DNA of 64,000 nucleotides. It comes from CAMLQK01 sp035478775 (GTDB lineage Bacteria > Patescibacteriota > Saccharimonadia > Saccharimonadales > UBA4665). Made by a program: the position numbers and the translations under genes. Shown here piece by piece: positions 1 through 8,309 of the stretch. How positions within the stretch are numbered: the stretch's first letter is position 1; each line of letters starts with the position of its first letter. Where the stretch lies: NCBI GenBank assembly GCA_035478775.1, contig DATIJG010000023.1:62001-126000 (forward strand), read 5' to 3'. Below the pieces are notes generated by a model. That model was not told where the DNA came from and did no database searches. It worked only from the letters and a program-made list of their open reading frames with translations.

Positions 1-27
1 AGCCGTAAAGCTAAAACTAAAGCATAG
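1..27 (+). CDS. 3' end of an unidentified upstream gene
   Basis: The first 27 bases read in frame 1 as a short lysine-rich tail (S-R-K-A-K-T-K-A) followed by TAG. The basic composition would suit a ribosomal or nucleic-acid-binding protein, but eight residues cannot identify it. That this frame is coding is an inference from the composition and from the promoter that begins just after it. Confidence 0.4.
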   Translation, partial: SRKAKTKA

Positions 28-43
28 GCAGACGCCAAAACGG

Positions 44-72
44 TTGTGCATTTCGCTGAACTATGTTATAAT
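44..72 (+). promoter_or_regulatory. typA promoter
   Basis: TTGTGC (44-49) and a perfect TATAAT (67-72) are separated by 17 bases. Transcription would begin near 79, giving typA a leader of about 49 bases. That is longer than for many genes here, which appear leaderless. Confidence 0.6.
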
Positions 73-127
73 TTATAACAATATTCGTATAGTTCATCAT
101 CGGCGTTAGGACCGGTTATTAAAGCGT

Positions 128-1957
128 ATGGCCGTAAACACTCAAGATCCTGCGAAAATTCGCAACATTGCAATCATTGCCCACGTTGACCATGGTAAAA
201 CTACTTTGGTAGATGGCTTGTTGAAGCAATCTAAAACGTTCCGTGACAACCAGGCAGAAATGAACCAAAGCCTGATTATGGACAGTGGTGACCAAGAAGG
301 CGAACGCGGTATTACGATTACGGCTAAAGTGACTGCCGTGCAGCATGATGACTACCGCATTAACATTATCGATACGCCAGGCCATGCTGATTTTAGTGGT
401 GAAGTAGAACGCACTCTGAACATGGCCGACGGTTGTTTGCTGATCGTTGATGCCCAAGAAGGCCCAATGCCACAAACCAAATTTGTGCTTGGCAAGGCTT
501 TGGCTAATGGCTTAAAGCCGATCGTTATTATCAACAAGATCGACAAGCCAGCGAGCCGCATCCAAGAGGTCGAAGACGAACTCGCCGATTTGTTTTTAGA
601 GTTGGCAATTCACGAAGACCAATTACACTACCCGGTATATTATGCCATCGGCCGCGCCGGTAAAGCTTGGAAGCAACCCCCTGCCGACGCAGAAGAACCT
701 GCCGACTTGGGTGTGGTTTTTGACGCGATTATTAACGATATCCCTGCACCGAAAGTCGAACTCGACAAGCCGTTCCAGATGCTTGTTACTGGCCTGGCAT
801 GGGATACATTTAAGGGCAAATATTGCATCGGCCGCATTAACCGAGGCAGCGTAAAACCTGGCGACCAAGTAGTTTTATGCAAAAAAGACGGCACATTTGT
901 TAAGGCAAAAGTTGATTTGGTATTTATGAGCCACGGCCTTGCAAAATTTGAAGTGCCCGGCGGCGTTGCTGGCGATATTGTGCAGCTTACCGGTATTGCC
1001 GACGCAAAAATCGGCGAAACCGTTGCCGACGCGGTAACTCCCGAGGCTTTGCCGGTTATGGAAGTTGAAGCACCGACTTTACAGATTTACCTTGGCCCCA
1101 ACACTAGCCCGTTCAAGGGTACCGAGGGCGAATTCACCACTTCACGCCAAATTGGCGATCGCTTGCAAAAAGAGCTTGAAACCAATGTTGGTTTGCGAGT
1201 GCAAGAAGAGGGCATTGGCTTTTTGGTATCTGGCCGCGGCGAATTGCACCTTTCAGTGCTTATCGAAACTATGCGCCGCGAAGGCTTTGAATTTGAAGTT
1301 GGCCGCCCGCAGGTAGTCACGCATGAAGAAAACGGCAAAACTGTCGAACCAGTTGAAGAGCTCATTATCGAAGTGCCCGCCGAACATGTTGGCACCGTGC
1401 AAATGGAACTCGGCCAGCGCCGCGCCCAACTTAAAGAGCAATTTGTCAGCACTAAAGGTGTCACCAAATTAGTGTATGAATTGCCGACTCGCGGTTTGCT
1501 CGGCCTTCGTAACATTTTAATGACTGCTACAAAAGGCACGATTGTTATGAACAGCCTGACTACTGGCTACCAGCCGATCGGCCCGGCTCTGCAACAGTTG
1601 CGCAACGGCGTGCTTATCGCTTTTGAAACGGGCACCACGATGCCGTATTCACTTGAAACCGCCGAGGCACGCGGCACGCTATTTATTGGCCCGGCACAAA
1701 AAGTGTACGCCGGCCAAATCGTTGGCCTCAATACCCGTCACGAAGATATGGAAATTAACGTTTGTAAAGCGAAACATCTTACAAACATGCGTAGCAAATC
1801 TAGCGACGGCGTGGTGCAGCTTACACCGCCGACTATTTTAAGCCTAGAGCAGTGTCTCGACTTTATTGAAAACGATGAGCTTTTAGAAGTTACACCCCAA
1901 AACTTGCGTCTCCGCAAACGCGAACTCGACCCTGTAAAGCGCAAACGCCAGAAATAA
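128..1957 (+). CDS. typA: translational GTPase TypA/BipA
   Basis: Ribosome-associated GTPase of the EF-G-like family, involved in ribosome assembly and stress adaptation. At 609 residues it is full length. Visible G motifs are AHVDHGKTT (residues 18-26), RGITI (60-64), DTPGH (82-86) and NKID (about 136-139). The C-terminal two thirds match the TypA-specific domains, including a LPTRGLLGLRN stretch. The ATG at 128 is supported by the family N-terminus (I-R-N-I-A-I-I-A-H). There is no clear Shine-Dalgarno. The next gene starts 8 bases after the stop, so co-transcription is likely. Confidence 0.96.
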   Translation: MAVNTQDPAKIRNIAIIAHVDHGKTTLVDGLLKQSKTFRDNQAEMNQSLIMDSGDQEGERGITITAKVTAVQHDDYRINIIDTPGHADFSGEVERTLNMADGCLLIVDAQEGPMPQTKFVLGKALANGLKPIVIINKIDKPASRIQEVEDELADLFLELAIHEDQLHYPVYYAIGRAGKAWKQPPADAEEPADLGVVFDAIINDIPAPKVELDKPFQMLVTGLAWDTFKGKYCIGRINRGSVKPGDQVVLCKKDGTFVKAKVDLVFMSHGLAKFEVPGGVAGDIVQLTGIADAKIGETVADAVTPEALPVMEVEAPTLQIYLGPNTSPFKGTEGEFTTSRQIGDRLQKELETNVGLRVQEEGIGFLVSGRGELHLSVLIETMRREGFEFEVGRPQVVTHEENGKTVEPVEELIIEVPAEHVGTVQMELGQRRAQLKEQFVSTKGVTKLVYELPTRGLLGLRNILMTATKGTIVMNSLTTGYQPIGPALQQLRNGVLIAFETGTTMPYSLETAEARGTLFIGPAQKVYAGQIVGLNTRHEDMEINVCKAKHLTNMRSKSSDGVVQLTPPTILSLEQCLDFIENDELLEVTPQNLRLRKRELDPVKRKRQK

Positions 1958-1965
1958 ACTTAGCC

Positions 1966-2496
1966 ATGGGCAACCTCGAACAAACGCGCAATCTTTTAAC
2001 TGCAATTGACGGTGTCCGTGAAGCTAACACAGGGAATTGTCTATCGTCCCCATTCTTCTATTCTGCTCCTGAAAGCAGCCAAGAATATATGGGTACTCTC
2101 ACAATATGCATAGGCAGAAAAGCTCTGCAGTATGTCCCGGGTGGTGAATTCGACACGCTACGCGTCGGCTTTATAGACACCCAAATTCCTGACCTGGGAA
2201 TGCGTGCGGCGTTTTTGGCTTTAATTGACGAAACGCGAAACCGGCAGAATGCCCAACCTCCAAAAATGTATGATATCAACCCGCAACTGGGCACGCATCG
2301 CCTTATGCCCAATGGCCAGATGCCTGTAGAGGCTTCCCCTACAGAAACAGTTACCATCGAAGAGTTACTCTACCAAGCAGATTTTCGAGATCCTCAGCCG
2401 CTAGACATTTTGCAAACCCGTATCGAGGAAGGTGCCTATCCGCAGACTGCCCAATATGTGCACGCAGTTGCCGACCCACGCCCATTATTTTTGTAA
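1966..2496 (+). CDS. hypothetical protein (176 aa)
   Basis: Not recognised. It is a soluble-looking 176-residue protein with no signal peptide or membrane segment. The N-terminal half reads as an alpha/beta fold (a TLTICIGRKALQY stretch, then TLRVGFIDTQIPD); the C-terminal half is proline-rich and ends DPRPLFL. It begins 8 bases after typA and ends 15 bases before the next gene, so it probably shares the typA transcript. Codon usage looks like its neighbours. Confidence 0.7.
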   Translation: MGNLEQTRNLLTAIDGVREANTGNCLSSPFFYSAPESSQEYMGTLTICIGRKALQYVPGGEFDTLRVGFIDTQIPDLGMRAAFLALIDETRNRQNAQPPKMYDINPQLGTHRLMPNGQMPVEASPTETVTIEELLYQADFRDPQPLDILQTRIEEGAYPQTAQYVHAVADPRPLFL

Positions 2497-2511
2497 AACT
2501 AAAGTTTAACT

Positions 2512-3138
2512 ATGGAAAAGAAAAGAATTAAAATAAATTCGCTGCCCGTGTGGGGGAGCGAGCCGTATAAAGCTTTACTGGCAGCAAGTGGCATTTTGTT
2601 TTTAAATGCCGAGATAAGGGATCAAGGATGGCTGGCGGACGTGCCGAATTGGGCGAATCCGTCTGCCCACATACCTAATGCATGCGACACGGTAGGACTA
2701 ATTGCTGCCGGTGTGGCCATTGCTAGCAATTGTTTACGGCGTACTCAAAAAGAGTCACACACTAACACTACCCGCTACGCCGCAGGGATTATGTTGGCTG
2801 GGATCGCCGCGAATGCCGCGGTTGAGCTGCCCGAAACGCAGCCGGTTGCGCGTATATTTTTTAGACATTCAACACCTGACCCGGTTGATTTTATATATGG
2901 TGCCGCCACAAGTGTTGCGCTTTTTCCGCGTAGCCGCCGTTGGATAGAAACCGTAGCTAATGATTCGTTGCCAAAGGCCGAACCTGACCTTGCATATACG
3001 CCAGTCGGTTACGTTGATAGGCTGCCCCGTGTTGACAAATTCGGGCCGAGCAGCCTCGAGTTAGCGTCCCGTTTGTATGATTTCTCGAGTGAGACAGCCC
3101 GGCCAGCCCAGCAGTTAGGCAACGAAGTGCAAAAATAG
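2512..3138 (+). CDS. hypothetical multi-span membrane protein (208 aa)
   Basis: Not recognised. Hydrophobic segments lie near residues 22-34, 58-74, 88-105 and 124-140, suggesting three or four membrane spans. The C-terminal tail of about 65 residues is polar and charged. It follows the 176-residue gene by 15 bases and ends before a strong bidirectional terminator, so typA plus two unknown genes form a likely three-gene unit. The arrangement of short helices recalls small VanZ-like proteins, but no diagnostic motif is visible. Confidence 0.65.
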   Translation: MEKKRIKINSLPVWGSEPYKALLAASGILFLNAEIRDQGWLADVPNWANPSAHIPNACDTVGLIAAGVAIASNCLRRTQKESHTNTTRYAAGIMLAGIAANAAVELPETQPVARIFFRHSTPDPVDFIYGAATSVALFPRSRRWIETVANDSLPKAEPDLAYTPVGYVDRLPRVDKFGPSSLELASRLYDFSSETARPAQQLGNEVQK

Positions 3139-3163
3139 CTGGGGCCAATATATTCTAAACCTA

Positions 3164-3200
3164 AAATAAACCAGAGCCTTAAAGTGGCCCTGGTTTATTT
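3164..3200. terminator. bidirectional rho-independent terminator
   Basis: AAATAAACCAG (3164-3174) pairs perfectly with CTGGTTTATTT (3190-3200), and the stem extends by GCC/GGC after one mismatch. Flanking A and T runs make it usable from both strands. It sits between the convergent genes ending at 3138 and 3221. Confidence 0.85.
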
Positions 3201-3220
3201 CTATAACACCCTAAAGATAA

Positions 3221-4327
3221 TTACGGGCGTATGATAATAAAGAAGTAGTCAGTTGCGATGGTCGAATTTGCCTGAGTATTTACCGGTGGCAAGCTCGTAC
3301 TGTAGCTTGAAACAAAAGCGACAAAGTCGTTTCTGCCGAAGCTAAGCGATGCGGTGCCCGAGCAACTAGTACCCGTGCCGCATACTGCAACGCGTGCGCC
3401 GGTGTGGGTATTAAAAATCTCAGTATAGTAAGGAGTAGGGCCTACGTTAACGTTCGTGGTCGCTGTTACGGTGTCTTGGCCAAAAGCGGTGCGTGCCGTG
3501 GTGAGTGATGTAACGCGGTAGCCGTTATTGTTCCAGGTGCCAAATGCGACATTAGACGTAGCTTGTATGTTAGAAAGCGGCAAGCTGGTGCTATAGCTTG
3601 AAATATATGCCACAAAACGGTGTGTGGCTGCGATAGCTTGGGCTACATATGCGGTGCAGGTGGTGGTAAAGCCACAAGGGGAGCCGACAACGGTGTTAGT
3701 GGTAGTGTCAACGATCTCAGCATAGAAAGGCGTGGGGCCGAGGTCGGTGTTGGCTGTGCTGGTGAGGTTTACATTACCATTTACAGCAGCGGTAGGTGTT
3801 GGAGCTTGCAGCGAGATGCCCAAACCTTTCCAGGTCACGCTTACTGTGCCACTCGTTGCCTGGATATTAGTTGGTGGATGTACCGACGGGTAGCTCGATA
3901 CATATGCAGTATATGAGTGAGTTGTAGCGGCTGGTTGTGTCACTGATGCTGTACAAGTGGTGCCGGTACCACAAATTGCAACATTAGTAGCGGCGGTGTT
4001 GTCGTAAATGCTCAAGTAATAAGGTGTTGGCCCGACATTTTGGTTAGCGGTAGCTGTAAGCGTAGTGTATTGGGTCGGCCATAACGAAGTAGAGCTTGCG
4101 CTAAGGCTGGCTGTCCAGGCTATGGCAGGGGCGATGGCATTGGTATGTATTTGATCTTTTGAAGCTATGGGGGCGCTCAAAGTGTTTTGGGTTGGTGCTT
4201 GCGGAACGGGCTTTATGGCTGGCGCGGCACTTACACTTGCGGAAGCAGCTAATCCAAATGAACTCAGGAACAGCGCGGCTATAACAGCAATACGGGCAGC
4301 CAATATCCTTATTTTAATGTGGGTCAT
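3221..4327 (-). CDS. secreted protein with three cysteine-pair repeats
   Basis: A 368-residue exported protein. The N-terminus is a Sec signal: basic MTHIKIRILAAR, a hydrophobic core to about residue 28, then an A-S-A-S-V-S-A-A-P type cleavage region. The mature part carries three tandem repeats of about 85-90 residues. Each has a VGPTPYY or LGPTPFY motif, a short loop closed by two cysteines (CGTGTTC, CGFTTTC, CGTGTSC) and a F/Y-V-A-Y/F-V/I-S-S-Y strand, consistent with beta-sandwich modules holding a small disulfide loop. There is no obvious wall anchor. A strong Shine-Dalgarno (AAAGGAG) lies 5 bases before the ATG, unlike most neighbours. A surface or adhesion role is inference. Confidence 0.75.
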   Translation of the reverse strand: MTHIKIRILAARIAVIAALFLSSFGLAASASVSAAPAIKPVPQAPTQNTLSAPIASKDQIHTNAIAPAIAWTASLSASSTSLWPTQYTTLTATANQNVGPTPYYLSIYDNTAATNVAICGTGTTCTASVTQPAATTHSYTAYVSSYPSVHPPTNIQATSGTVSVTWKGLGISLQAPTPTAAVNGNVNLTSTANTDLGPTPFYAEIVDTTTNTVVGSPCGFTTTCTAYVAQAIAATHRFVAYISSYSTSLPLSNIQATSNVAFGTWNNNGYRVTSLTTARTAFGQDTVTATTNVNVGPTPYYTEIFNTHTGARVAVCGTGTSCSGTASLSFGRNDFVAFVSSYSTSLPPVNTQANSTIATDYFFIIIRP

Positions 4328-4521
4328 TCTTACTCCTTTATTGTTAATATTACTTCACCATGCTAATAGACTTCACAACAACAAACAATCTTGTTATTAG
4401 CAATTTTGAGTATATGATAGTCAATAAAACAACAACGCTGTTTTGTATGCCAACAAATATATGAGGGCGTATGTATTGTGTGTGGCGAAACGTTTCTGTG
4501 TATAAGTTTTTAAAAACCGCG

Positions 4522-4527
4522 TACAAT
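4522..4527 (+). promoter_or_regulatory. -10 box for leaderless zinc-peptidase mRNA
   Basis: TACAAT ends 6 bases before the GTG at 4534, so transcription should start at or next to the initiation codon. This site is the main reason for preferring 4534 over an ATG at 4471. Confidence 0.5.
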
Positions 4528-4533
4528 ACATGT

Positions 4534-4905
4534 GTGATTGAAGTATCTGATGAACAATTTGCCGATAGTATTGAGCGCGCTTTCGACCGCTTGCCAAAAG
4601 TCCATCGTAATGCGGTAAAAAACGTGGCAATCGTGTACGCCGATGAGCCGACACCTGAGCAGCGTGTGCAGTTGGCACTACGCAGTAACCAAACGTTATT
4701 CGGCTTGTACGAAGGCGTGCCGCTTTCTAACCGCGGTGGCGTCACTTCGTACGGCCCTGATAAAATTACCATTTTTAAGCTGCCAATTTGTATGGTGGTG
4801 GACACATCCGAGCAGCTTGACGAGCAAGTGTGGCACACATTGTGGCACGAGGTAGCGCATTATTTTGGCTTGAACCACGACGATATCCATCGCCGGGAAA
4901 AATAG
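4534..4905 (+). CDS. small zincin-like metallopeptidase family protein
   Basis: A 123-residue cytosolic protein matching the small zinc-metallopeptidase family found in actinobacteria and CPR (MMP/DUF1025-like, PF06262 type). It opens VIEVSDEQFADSIERAFDRLP and ends with HEVAHYFGLNH, a HExxHxxGxxH metzincin-type zinc site with H105, E106, H109 and H115. The GTG start at 4534 removes 21 poorly protein-like residues that an ATG at 4471 would add, and it has a -10 box 6 bases upstream. The family's substrate is unknown. The next gene starts 12 bases downstream. Confidence 0.8.
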   Translation: MIEVSDEQFADSIERAFDRLPKVHRNAVKNVAIVYADEPTPEQRVQLALRSNQTLFGLYEGVPLSNRGGVTSYGPDKITIFKLPICMVVDTSEQLDEQVWHTLWHEVAHYFGLNHDDIHRREK

Positions 4906-4917
4906 ATGAGGTAACCA

Positions 4918-5487
4918 GTGGCGCATATTCCTTGGCTTAAGGCTGACGTTGAAATAGTCGCCAGACGCTTGCTTGGCTGTGAACTATGGGCAACGCTGCC
5001 AGGTGGTGTGGCAAGGCTCCAAATTGTAGAGACCGAAGCCTACCACCAAACTGATGCCGCTAGCCATAGCTACAAAGGTAAGACGCCACGCACCGAAGTT
5101 ATGTTCGGCCCGGCTGGCCATATGTATGTATATTTTAGCTACGGCATGCACTTTTGCATGAACATCGTGACCGGCGAAACCGGGGAAGGGTCGGCCGTGT
5201 TAATACGAGCTGCAGAACCTTTAGATGGCGTAGAGTTGCTTCGCGCCAACCGGCCGGGAATTGCTGACGTGCAACTAATAAACGGCCCGGCAAAACTGTG
5301 CAAAGCCTTGGGCGTAGATAAAACTTGGAACGGCCACGACCTCAGCAAGCCACCGCTCAAACTTATTGAACGGCCGGCGTTAAAGCTTAGTCAAGTTGTG
5401 CAAACGACGCGCATTGGTATCTCGCAGGCAAAAGATGTGCCCTGGCGCTTCTACATAAAAAACAGTCCGTTCATTTCCAAAGCCTAA
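4918..5487 (+). CDS. mpg: DNA-3-methyladenine glycosylase (AAG/MPG family)
   Basis: Base-excision repair glycosylase that removes alkylated purines such as 3-methyladenine. The 189-residue protein has the family hallmarks: ARRLLGCELW, ETEAYHQTDAASHSYKGKTPR with the catalytic glutamate in the ETEAY motif, MFGPAGHMYVYFSYGMHFCMN, and INGPAKLCKALG. Full length for bacterial members. It starts with GTG at 4918; a GAGG Shine-Dalgarno at 4908-4911 is spaced 6 bases. It is probably co-transcribed with the peptidase gene 12 bases upstream. Confidence 0.93.
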   Translation: MAHIPWLKADVEIVARRLLGCELWATLPGGVARLQIVETEAYHQTDAASHSYKGKTPRTEVMFGPAGHMYVYFSYGMHFCMNIVTGETGEGSAVLIRAAEPLDGVELLRANRPGIADVQLINGPAKLCKALGVDKTWNGHDLSKPPLKLIERPALKLSQVVQTTRIGISQAKDVPWRFYIKNSPFISKA

Positions 5488-5507
5488 GGGTGGTATACTT
5501 TTGTAAT

Positions 5508-6209
5508 ATGGCTGATATCCCTAAAGTTTCCAAAACCAACACAAACCTTGAAATTATTAACGAAGAGGCTGGCGCGGCCGCTAACCAAAGCAGAAAAATT
5601 ACAGCTTATTTGATAGCTTTTCTGTTAGCGCTCTCGGCGCTTTTAGCTAGCACATATTTAGCGCACAAGCAAATTATGGGTCCCGGGGAGGTCAAAGTTT
5701 TCCGGCACATAAATAATATGCCCGACAGCCTTAAAATTTTAGGTAAAGCCACCAGTATTGCTAAAAACAGCACCTGGATTGCCGTAGTTGCGGTTGTGCT
5801 TGCATTTGCCTGGCGTAAGTGGCGTTTGGCCTGGCAAATGGCTGGCTCGATTTTAGCAGGTTATGTTGTAACTTTTGGCCTAAAACATTTCATCCATCGG
5901 CCGCGTCCGGCGGAGCTTTTAACCGGCGTTCACTTGCGGTGGAGCGATACTGGTGCCGGCTTTCCGTCAGGACATGTTATGGTGGTAACGGTCATTTTAT
6001 TAACTTTAATGCCCTATTTGCCAAAAATGTGGCGCTGGATTGTGCCTGTTGCAGGCATTGGCGTAGTTGCGTGGTCTCGAATGTATTTGGGTTTACATGC
6101 GCCGCTTGATATAGTTGGTGGCTTTGCAGTCGGCGTGGGCGTGGTTACGTTTATCCATATTCTGCCGGCAAAAGTCAGCCATTTTTTGCGACTTAACGAT
6201 GTCGTGTAA
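5508..6209 (+). CDS. PAP2-superfamily membrane phosphatase
   Basis: Integral-membrane lipid or undecaprenyl phosphate phosphatase of the PAP2 type. The phosphatase signature is visible in three parts: KHFIHRPRP (K-x6-RP), PSGH in GFPSGHVMVVTV, and SRMYLGLHAPLD (SR-x5-H-x3-D). About five membrane helices follow a polar N-terminus of some 35 residues. The ATG at 5508 is chosen because a TATACT box (5494-5499) ends 8 bases before it, which would truncate any longer reading from the GTG at 5490. The substrate (undecaprenyl pyrophosphate or phosphatidate) cannot be decided from sequence. Confidence 0.88.
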   Translation: MADIPKVSKTNTNLEIINEEAGAAANQSRKITAYLIAFLLALSALLASTYLAHKQIMGPGEVKVFRHINNMPDSLKILGKATSIAKNSTWIAVVAVVLAFAWRKWRLAWQMAGSILAGYVVTFGLKHFIHRPRPAELLTGVHLRWSDTGAGFPSGHVMVVTVILLTLMPYLPKMWRWIVPVAGIGVVAWSRMYLGLHAPLDIVGGFAVGVGVVTFIHILPAKVSHFLRLNDVV

Positions 6210-6251
6210 GTAAGCGGTACAAAAGGCTTGTGCTTTTCGGGCAAGTGGGCG

Positions 6252-6257
6252 TATTAT
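6252..6257 (+). promoter_or_regulatory. candidate rmuC -10 box
   Basis: TATTAT, with an extended-looking context. A transcript starting near 6264 would run immediately into two hairpins (6266-6282 and 6286-6313) before rmuC. Confidence 0.45.
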
Positions 6258-6265
6258 GAAACGTA

Positions 6266-6282
6266 GGAAGTGTGAGGCTTCC
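6266..6282 (+). other. small hairpin in rmuC leader
   Basis: GGAAG (6266-6270) pairs with CTTCC (6278-6282) around a 7-base loop. It lies just before the terminator hairpin, as expected for a short attenuated leader or a small RNA. Confidence 0.4.
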
Positions 6283-6285
6283 CTC

Positions 6286-6313
6286 AAGACCTGGGATCGA
6301 CCCCGGGTCTTTT
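6286..6313 (+). terminator. rho-independent terminator upstream of rmuC
   Basis: AAGACCTGGG (6286-6295) pairs with CCCGGGTCTT (6302-6311) with one G-T wobble and a 6-base loop, followed by Ts. It ends 20 bases before rmuC. It could end the PAP2 transcript, or attenuate transcription starting from the -10 box at 6252. Confidence 0.7.
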
Positions 6314-6333
6314 AAGAAACGGACTTTACATTT

Positions 6334-7569
6334 ATGACACCTATTATATTAGCTTTGAGTATTGTGAACATAACGCTTATCGGCGCAGTTTTTGGCGTGT
6401 TAAAACAACTTAAAAATGGTTCGCAAACTGGCGAAGCTGATAAAGCCCTGCGCGACGAGTTCGCTTTGAGCCGCCGCGAATTTGCCGAAGCGAATAAAGA
6501 CTTGCGCCAAGAAGTAACCGGCGGCATTACGCAAACGCGTGAATCGCTCGACAAACGACTTGAGCAGCTGCGCGACAAAAACGATGAAAAGCTGGAGCAT
6601 ATCCGCAAGACAGTCGAAGGCCGCTTGGAAACCTTGCAAAAAGATAACGCCGACAAACTTGAAAAAATGCGTGCAACCGTTGATGAAAAGCTGCAAAGTA
6701 CCCTCGAAAAACGTCTTGGCCAGAGTTTTAAATTAGTAAGCGAGCGTTTGGAACAAGTACAGCGCGGTTTAGGGGAAATGCAGGGACTGGCCAGCGACGT
6801 GAGTGACTTTAAGCGTGTACTAACTAATGTGAAGACTCGCGGTACGTGGGGCGAAGTGCAGCTCGAAAACTTACTCGAACAGATTTTTATTAAGGACCAT
6901 TACGACAAGCAAGTGATGCTCGCAAGTGGCAGTCGCGATGTGGTAGATTTTGCCATCAAATTGCCCGACAAAAGCAACAAAAATGGTTTTATTTATTTAC
7001 CGATTGACGCTAAATTCCCCATCGAAGATTATCAGCGGCTGGTCGCTGCCCAAGAAAAAGGCGATGCACCCGAAGCCGAAACCGCCCATAAGGCACTCGT
7101 TAACCGTATTAAAATTGAGGCCAAAAGCATTAAAGAAAAGTACATTGTGCCGCCGTACACGACTGATTTCGCGGTGTTATATGTGCCCACCGAAAGCTTG
7201 TATGCCGAAATTTTGCGTACACCAGGGCTTTTTGAGCAACTCCAATCAACGTACCGCGTGACGGTGGCCGGGCCGACAACTATCGCCGCTATTTTAAATA
7301 GTTACCAGCTGGGCTTCCGCACACTGGCAATTGCTGAACAAACGAGCGAAGTTTGGGAGCTTCTCACTGTTATTAAGGGCGAATTTGGCAAGTTTGGCGA
7401 CCTATTAGAAAAGACGCGTGACAAGTTGGTGCAGGCAACAAATACTATTGATTCCGCTAGCCGCAAGTCGCGCACCATTGAAGGCAAACTTGGCAAGGTG
7501 CAAAAATTGGCCGATAAAACTGCCGATACCGCCGAAAACGTTAAGCTGCTCGACATCGCCGACGACTAA
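6334..7569 (+). CDS. rmuC: DNA recombination protein RmuC
   Basis: Predicted nuclease-like regulator that limits recombination at inverted repeats. The 411-residue protein has an N-terminal membrane segment (residues 1-22), a long charged coiled coil (about 35-150) and the conserved RmuC core: TRGTWGEVQLENLLEQ, LPIDAKFPIEDYQRL, then FAVLYVPTESLYAEIL and VTVAGPTTIAAILNSYQLGFRTL. All core motifs of PF02646 are present and length is typical. The ATG at 6334 starts directly at the membrane helix. The terminator-like leader upstream suggests attenuation. Confidence 0.95.
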   Translation: MTPIILALSIVNITLIGAVFGVLKQLKNGSQTGEADKALRDEFALSRREFAEANKDLRQEVTGGITQTRESLDKRLEQLRDKNDEKLEHIRKTVEGRLETLQKDNADKLEKMRATVDEKLQSTLEKRLGQSFKLVSERLEQVQRGLGEMQGLASDVSDFKRVLTNVKTRGTWGEVQLENLLEQIFIKDHYDKQVMLASGSRDVVDFAIKLPDKSNKNGFIYLPIDAKFPIEDYQRLVAAQEKGDAPEAETAHKALVNRIKIEAKSIKEKYIVPPYTTDFAVLYVPTESLYAEILRTPGLFEQLQSTYRVTVAGPTTIAAILNSYQLGFRTLAIAEQTSEVWELLTVIKGEFGKFGDLLEKTRDKLVQATNTIDSASRKSRTIEGKLGKVQKLADKTADTAENVKLLDIADD

Positions 7570-7611
7570 GCGTGTCAGGTATCTTCGTAAAAAGATGGGT
7601 TTTGTCGCTTA
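7567..7611. terminator. possible weak bidirectional terminator
   Basis: TAAGCG (7567-7572, including the rmuC stop) pairs with CGCTTA (7606-7611). Inside it ATCTT/AAGAT forms a second short stem followed by GGGTTTT. It lies between the convergent genes ending at 7569 and 7644. The stems are short, so this is tentative. Confidence 0.3.
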
Positions 7612-7643
7612 ACTAACAGCTTTCGATCAAGAGAAGTAAAGCT

Positions 7644-8309
7644 TTAAAACAAATGTTTAAACCGGTCACCAGTGGTCACACTACTGCCGCCAGCGCTACA
7701 ACTAGCCGGGTCTTTACCAACGTCGTACGAATGCGCGGTGTGCGGAATGGTTTTATATTCTTGCTGCAAAGTAGCGTTATCTATGTCGCCAAAGCTCACT
7801 AACAGCATGTCTTGGTCTTTAATGAGCATGTTGGTGACGGGCGTCAGGCCGGTGTAATCTTGGTTGTTTAGCATAATGTGCAGTTCGCTGTTGCCGCTGG
7901 CCGTATACATCGTGGTGCGGGTTTTAATAAAATCGTCGCCGATGTACCAGCCAATGTTCGTAAAGAACTGTCCCCAAGTGACGGCGTGGTCGTGGATATG
8001 CACCACGTTGTTAACGTTGTCGTGCATGTGGGCACGCTCCGGCGGAGTAATATCGTTGCCAGTCGGCGCACACGCCAAGACATCCTCGTAATAGCTAGGG
8101 TCTTTAAATTCTTCGCGCACACCGTTAATATACACGGCAAAATTAGCGTGATAATGCACATGGCTGGCGGGTTTATAAGTGGCAAAACGAATGCCTAAAA
8201 TAACCAGGGCACCAAGTAAAACGCCGCCTACCAGCCAAGCACTTCTATGGCTAAAAATACCTGTCCACACTTGTTTTACCTTTGTAAGCAAATTTTTAAC
8301 GTTTTGCAT
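7644..8309 (-). CDS. membrane-anchored histidine-rich protein
   Basis: Function not recognised. The protein has 221 residues: a short cytoplasmic N-terminus, one membrane helix (about residues 24-45) and an extracytoplasmic domain. That domain is rich in histidine, with HVHYHANFAVYING, HMHDNVNNVVHIHDHAV and HIML clusters, plus two cysteines (LACAPTG and PASCSAGG). Paired H-x-H motifs suggest metal (copper or zinc) binding; this is inference. Its ATG lies 14 bases inside the 3' end of the upstream glycosidase gene, so the two are translationally coupled. Confidence 0.7.
   Translation of the reverse strand: MQNVKNLLTKVKQVWTGIFSHRSAWLVGGVLLGALVILGIRFATYKPASHVHYHANFAVYINGVREEFKDPSYYEDVLACAPTGNDITPPERAHMHDNVNNVVHIHDHAVTWGQFFTNIGWYIGDDFIKTRTTMYTASGNSELHIMLNNQDYTGLTPVTNMLIKDQDMLLVSFGDIDNATLQQEYKTIPHTAHSYDVGKDPASCSAGGSSVTTGDRFKHLF

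Noticed and set aside
6286..6310. CTGGG...CCGGG hairpin looked at first like a tRNA T-arm
   Set aside because: No acceptor, D or anticodon arms could be folded upstream, the loop lacks the TTC-R-A pattern, and a T-run follows; a terminator explains it better.
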